The notes under the pieces are model-generated. The model was not told the origin of the DNA. It saw nothing but the letters and a program-made list of their open reading frames with translations, and made no database searches. 26,835 bases of DNA from an uncultured Eggerthellaceae bacterium. Its GTDB lineage: Bacteria > Actinomycetota > Coriobacteriia > Coriobacteriales > Eggerthellaceae. This document shows, piece after piece, positions 24,070-26,835 of this stretch. A program made the translations under genes and the position numbers. The stretch lies in the NCBI GenBank assembly GCA_949450265.1, contig CASTMW010000010.1:1-26835 (forward strand), given 5' to 3'. Position 1 is the first letter of the stretch. Each line of letters opens with the position of its first letter.

Positions 24070-24948
24070 TTACGAGGAAAGCTCGGAGAAGAGCTGTGCG
24101 GCGTCTTTGGTGAACACGCTGTTGCGCAGGCGAACGAACGAGATATCGTGCTCGATGGGGGCGCCTTGCAGGGATACCACCTGCAGGGCGCCTTCTTCTA
24201 TCTCGCGTTCGACCGCAGCCTCGTAGAGAAACGAGATGCCCAGGCCCTCCGAGACGAACACCTTGATGATGTCCAAGCTGTCTACCTGGCAGGTGTCGGC
24301 GAATGAGGACAGGGAGAGATTGCGGGCTGCGAGGGCCCGTTCGAGCACTTCGCGGGTACCCGATCCTTCCTCGCGCACGAACAGTTGCATGCCCAGGATG
24401 TCCTCGAAAGGAAGCGGCTTGCGCGGCAGCTTGCCAGGTGCGCAGACACACACGAGGCGTTCTGTGCGATAGGCGTCCCATTCGTAGGGTTCCTTGTCGA
24501 AATATCCTTCCACGAAGGCGCAATCCAGCGTACCGGCATCCAGATCAGCAAGCAGCTCTTGGGTGCTGCCCGAGCGGACGGTAGCGCGTACCTCGGGATG
24601 TTCGGCCAGATAGGCGGCCAGGGGCGCTGCCACGATGTACTCACCAGCGGTGAGCGTCATGCCGATGCGCAGTTCGATTCGCGTGCCCGATGCCAGTGCA
24701 GATACCCGTTCCCGCAACAGCGTCTCGTCGTGGGCCATGGTTGACAAGGCGTTGCGCAGCATCATGCCAGCCGGGGTGAGGACAAGGCGCTTCCCGTCGC
24801 GTCGAAAGAGCTTTGCGTCGTATTCCCGTTCCATGAATGCGATATGCTGGGAAACGGCGGGCTGGGTGATATGCAGCGTCTCAGCGGCTCGCGTGTAGTT
24901 CATGGTGCGGCACACTTCCAAGAACGTCTGCACGCGCACATCCTGCAT
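24070..24948 (-). CDS. LysR-family transcriptional regulator
   Basis: A 292-residue regulator with an N-terminal winged helix-turn-helix (NYTRAAETLHITQPAVSQHI, about residues 17-36) and a periplasmic-binding-like effector domain (about 90-290, starting IELRIGMTLTAGEYIV). The effector is unknown. GGAGG lies five bases before the ATG. The gene is divergent from the TDT transporter, and a 19-bp palindrome with a T-N11-A core lies in the shared control region just upstream of its ribosome binding site. This arrangement strongly suggests it controls the transporter and itself. Confidence 0.93.
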   Translation of the reverse strand: MQDVRVQTFLEVCRTMNYTRAAETLHITQPAVSQHIAFMEREYDAKLFRRDGKRLVLTPAGMMLRNALSTMAHDETLLRERVSALASGTRIELRIGMTLTAGEYIVAAPLAAYLAEHPEVRATVRSGSTQELLADLDAGTLDCAFVEGYFDKEPYEWDAYRTERLVCVCAPGKLPRKPLPFEDILGMQLFVREEGSGTREVLERALAARNLSLSSFADTCQVDSLDIIKVFVSEGLGISFLYEAAVEREIEEGALQVVSLQGAPIEHDISFVRLRNSVFTKDAAQLFSELSS

Positions 24949-24964
24949 CAGGGCCTCCGATCTA

Positions 24965-24983
24965 CCATAAGTTATGCTTATGG
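24965..24983. promoter_or_regulatory. Likely LysR operator
   Basis: CCATAAG-TTATG-CTTATGG is a perfect 7-bp inverted repeat with a 5-bp spacer, containing the LysR signature T-N11-A (T24968 and A24980). It sits 17 bp upstream of the LysR start codon, in the divergent gap with the transporter gene, so it could mediate both autorepression and activation of the transporter. The AT-rich run to its right (24984-25010) is the probable transporter promoter region, with GATAAT at 24997-25002. Confidence 0.66.
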
Positions 24984-25048
24984 ATACATAATAGATGATA
25001 ATTTTACATTTCGGTATGGGGCACTGATAATGAATACGTCAAGAGTTC

Positions 25049-25084
25049 CCCCGCACCGCTGTGCGCGGCGCCGGCGGCGCGGGG
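25049..25084 (+). other. GC-rich leader hairpin before the TDT transporter gene
   Basis: CCCCGC (25049-25054) pairs with GCGGGG (25079-25084) around a very GC-rich 24-nt interior that can fold further. It lies between the presumed promoter and the ribosome binding site of the transporter. It may act in mRNA stability or attenuation; the evidence is only the fold potential. Confidence 0.28.
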
Positions 25085-25139
25085 TCCGAACCCAGGGGAA
25101 TCAATCGTGAACGCACGAAGGTGCAAGAAGGGAACGCGT

Positions 25140-26114
25140 ATGAGCGATCTGGTGAAGAACGTGCCGATACCGACCGCAGGGGTGGCCTTGGGGCTGGCAG
25201 CCTTGGGCAACCTGCTCCAGCCGTACGCACCGGCCATCCATATCCTGTGCGGCGTGCTGGCGGCCTGTTTGGCAGCGTTGGTCGCCGCGAAGGCCATCAT
25301 GTTCCCAACGATGATGGCCGATGACTTCAAGAACCCCTTACTCGCCAGCGTGTCGGCAACGTTCTGGATGGCTGGCATGCAGCTGTGCACCTACGTTGCG
25401 CCCGTTGCGCTCATTCCGGCGAGCATCGCGTGGGCAGCCTGCGTGCTGGCGCATCTGGGCCTCATCTGCTGGTTCACTGTGCGCCATATGCGCCGTTTCA
25501 GCTTGGAGAAGGTGTTCCCCACGTACTTTATCTGCTATGTGGGTATCATCGTGGCGTCGGTGACCTCGCCCGTCTTCGGGATGGATGCAGTCGGAGCCGT
25601 GCTGTTTTGGTTCGGGTTCGCGTGCTATCCGGTGCTGCTCGCGCTGGTGACGCTGCGCTATCTGCGGCATCCGGTGCCCGACCCGGCGCGTCCGTTATTC
25701 TGCATCTATTCGGCTCCGGCAAGCCTGTCCATCGTGGGATACCTGGCCATCACGCCCGAGCCGAACATCGCGTTCGTGGCAGTCATGCTGGTGTTCGCTC
25801 AGGCGTTCTTCCTGGTGGCGCTGATGGCGGTGCCGCGCTTCGTGATAGGCGGCTTCTTCCCTAGCTTCGCAGCCATGACGTTCCCCTTCGTCATAACCGC
25901 CACCGCCTTAGGATGCGTCCTTGAGATGATGGCCTCGGCGGGCGTAGCGCTCTCTCCGGTGCTTCAGATGATCGCGCTCGTGGAGACGGCATTCGCGGTA
26001 GCCATGGTCAGCTTCGTCTTCCTGAAGTACGTGGTATTCTTGAGCGCGCCGCTGCGTGCCTCGGATGAGGCTGAAGCGGAAGCGGTGGTGGAGGTGGAGG
26101 GCAGCGCCGCCTAG
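25140..26114 (+). CDS. TDT/SLAC1-family transporter (TehA-like)
   Basis: A 324-residue membrane protein with about ten hydrophobic segments. VPIPTAGVALGLAALGNLL is the typical N-terminal start of tellurite-resistance/dicarboxylate transporter family members such as TehA, C4-dicarboxylate carriers and sulfite exporters. Sequence alone does not tell which anion is carried. The C terminus is acidic (SDEAEAEAVVEVEGSAA). The frame opens at a GTG (25107), but AAGAAGGGAA at 25126-25134 sits well before the ATG at 25140, and MSDLVKNVPIP is the natural start. The divergent LysR gene and operator indicate its regulator. It converges with the aldo/keto reductase gene, 16 nt between stops. Confidence 0.87.
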   Translation: MSDLVKNVPIPTAGVALGLAALGNLLQPYAPAIHILCGVLAACLAALVAAKAIMFPTMMADDFKNPLLASVSATFWMAGMQLCTYVAPVALIPASIAWAACVLAHLGLICWFTVRHMRRFSLEKVFPTYFICYVGIIVASVTSPVFGMDAVGAVLFWFGFACYPVLLALVTLRYLRHPVPDPARPLFCIYSAPASLSIVGYLAITPEPNIAFVAVMLVFAQAFFLVALMAVPRFVIGGFFPSFAAMTFPFVITATALGCVLEMMASAGVALSPVLQMIALVETAFAVAMVSFVFLKYVVFLSAPLRASDEAEAEAVVEVEGSAA

Positions 26115-26130
26115 CGCCGCGACCCTCGTC

Positions 26131-26835
26131 CTACTCGTAGCTTGCCGCCGCCGTTTCTAGCTGATGGATGATGTCGATCTGCTGGGGGCACATCGACTCG
26201 CAGAGCCCGCATCGGATGCAGCTGCTTGCCTTGCCTTCGGCCGCCTGCCAGCTGTAGAGGCCCTTCACGAAGTCGTGGTCTCGGGTCATGGCCTCAAGGT
26301 TCAGCAGCCCCATGATCTGTGGGATCTTCACGTTCGACGGGCAGCCCTTCACGCAGTAATTGCAGGCGGTGCAGGGGACCGCGGTCAAAGAGCGCAGCTT
26401 CTCTATGGCCGCATCGAGTGCGTGCTGTTCCGCATCGGAGAAGGGCTCGTTCGCCGCGTAAGAAGCCAGGTTCTCTCGCGTTTGCTCTGCGGTTGACATG
26501 CCTGAGAGCACGGAGATGACGTTGGGCAGGTTCCAACAGAACCGGTAGGCCCATTCGGCTTGCGTGGCCTTGGGCTTGGCAGCGGAAAGGATGGTGGCCA
26601 CCTCGTCGGGCAGGTCGCACAGGCGCCCGCCGCGCGCTGGTTCCATGATGATGACCGGCTTGCCATGGGCCGCTGCCACCTCCATAAGCCGTCGGGCCTC
26701 GTTCACCGGGTCCTCCCAGTCAAGGTAGTTCACTTGAAGTTGCACGAAGTCCATCTCGGGATGGGCGGTAAGCAGCGCGTCTAGGCATGCAGCATCGTCG
26801 TGGATGGAGAAGCCGACGAAGCGTATCTTGCCAGC
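26131..26835 (-). CDS. Aldo/keto reductase with C-terminal ferredoxin domain (5' end outside window)
   Basis: The frame stays open to the window edge, so the N-terminal part with the catalytic Tyr/Lys region is missing. The first ATG in the window at 26754 is internal. The 234 visible residues begin GKIRFVGFSIHDDAA, a typical aldo/keto reductase strand, followed by FVQLQVNYLDWED and a KPVIIMEPARGG segment. Two [4Fe-4S] motifs close the protein: CTACNYCVKGCP and CIRCGLCESMCP. This Fe-S-tailed branch is common in anaerobes and is thought to link NAD(P)H or ferredoxin electrons to carbonyl substrates. The substrate is unknown. Confidence 0.88.
   Translation of the reverse strand, partial: AGKIRFVGFSIHDDAACLDALLTAHPEMDFVQLQVNYLDWEDPVNEARRLMEVAAAHGKPVIIMEPARGGRLCDLPDEVATILSAAKPKATQAEWAYRFCWNLPNVISVLSGMSTAEQTRENLASYAANEPFSDAEQHALDAAIEKLRSLTAVPCTACNYCVKGCPSNVKIPQIMGLLNLEAMTRDHDFVKGLYSWQAAEGKASSCIRCGLCESMCPQQIDIIHQLETAAASYE

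Overview
The window is GC-rich, densely coded bacterial chromosome. Its Fe-S/molybdopterin content, CxxC-rich redox proteins, Eggerthella-like gene style and several near-consensus TATAAT/TACAAT boxes point to an anaerobic actinobacterium of the class Coriobacteriia, most likely Eggerthellaceae. The genus cannot be fixed from sequence reading alone. I see no rRNA, tRNA, CRISPR array, insertion sequence or prophage.

Layout. (1) 1-4776: the 3' end of a secreted coiled-coil/double-psi beta-barrel cell-wall protein, then pheS-pheT, then an unlisted 45-codon gene with a strong ribosome binding site and a 13-bp-stem terminator. (2) 4840-5782: an intergenic segment bounded by an 11-bp perfect inverted repeat, then a PhnP-like metallo-beta-lactamase-fold hydrolase on the minus strand. 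(3) 5959-10564: a three-gene redox complex made of a molybdopterin catalytic subunit with an unusual repeat-bearing C-terminal extension, a four-cluster ferredoxin and an NrfD/PsrC-type membrane anchor. (4) 10661-17521: a tightly coupled six-gene operon made of an HdrB-like CCG protein, a second molybdopterin enzyme, a DUF2064 GT-A-fold transferase, a COG1964/Tes-like radical SAM enzyme, a ferredoxin-DUF169 fusion and a cysteine-tailed GNAT protein. A convergent PadR repressor gene shares the final CTAG. (5) 18196-24058: housekeeping genes glmS, acpS and nnrD, a large single-pass membrane protein that may be translated without a leader, and efp. (6) 24070-26835: a LysR regulator divergent from a TDT/SLAC1 transporter, with a 19-bp palindrome between them, and a partial aldo/keto reductase with a ferredoxin tail.

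How the parts work together. The first molybdoenzyme set looks like an electron-transfer chain between the quinone pool and a cytoplasmic active site: NrfD, then the ferredoxin, then the molybdopterin subunit. The second set has no membrane anchor. It joins a related molybdoenzyme to an HdrB-like redox protein and three modifying enzymes (radical SAM, GT-A transferase, acetyltransferase) plus a ferredoxin-DUF169 protein, with a local PadR regulator. I know no described pathway with this composition, and it is the best candidate here for an undescribed system. Both molybdoenzymes resemble the acetylene hydratase/transhydroxylase branch in cluster spacing and in a predicted cysteine metal ligand, but both lack the acetylene hydratase catalytic aspartate, so their substrates are open.
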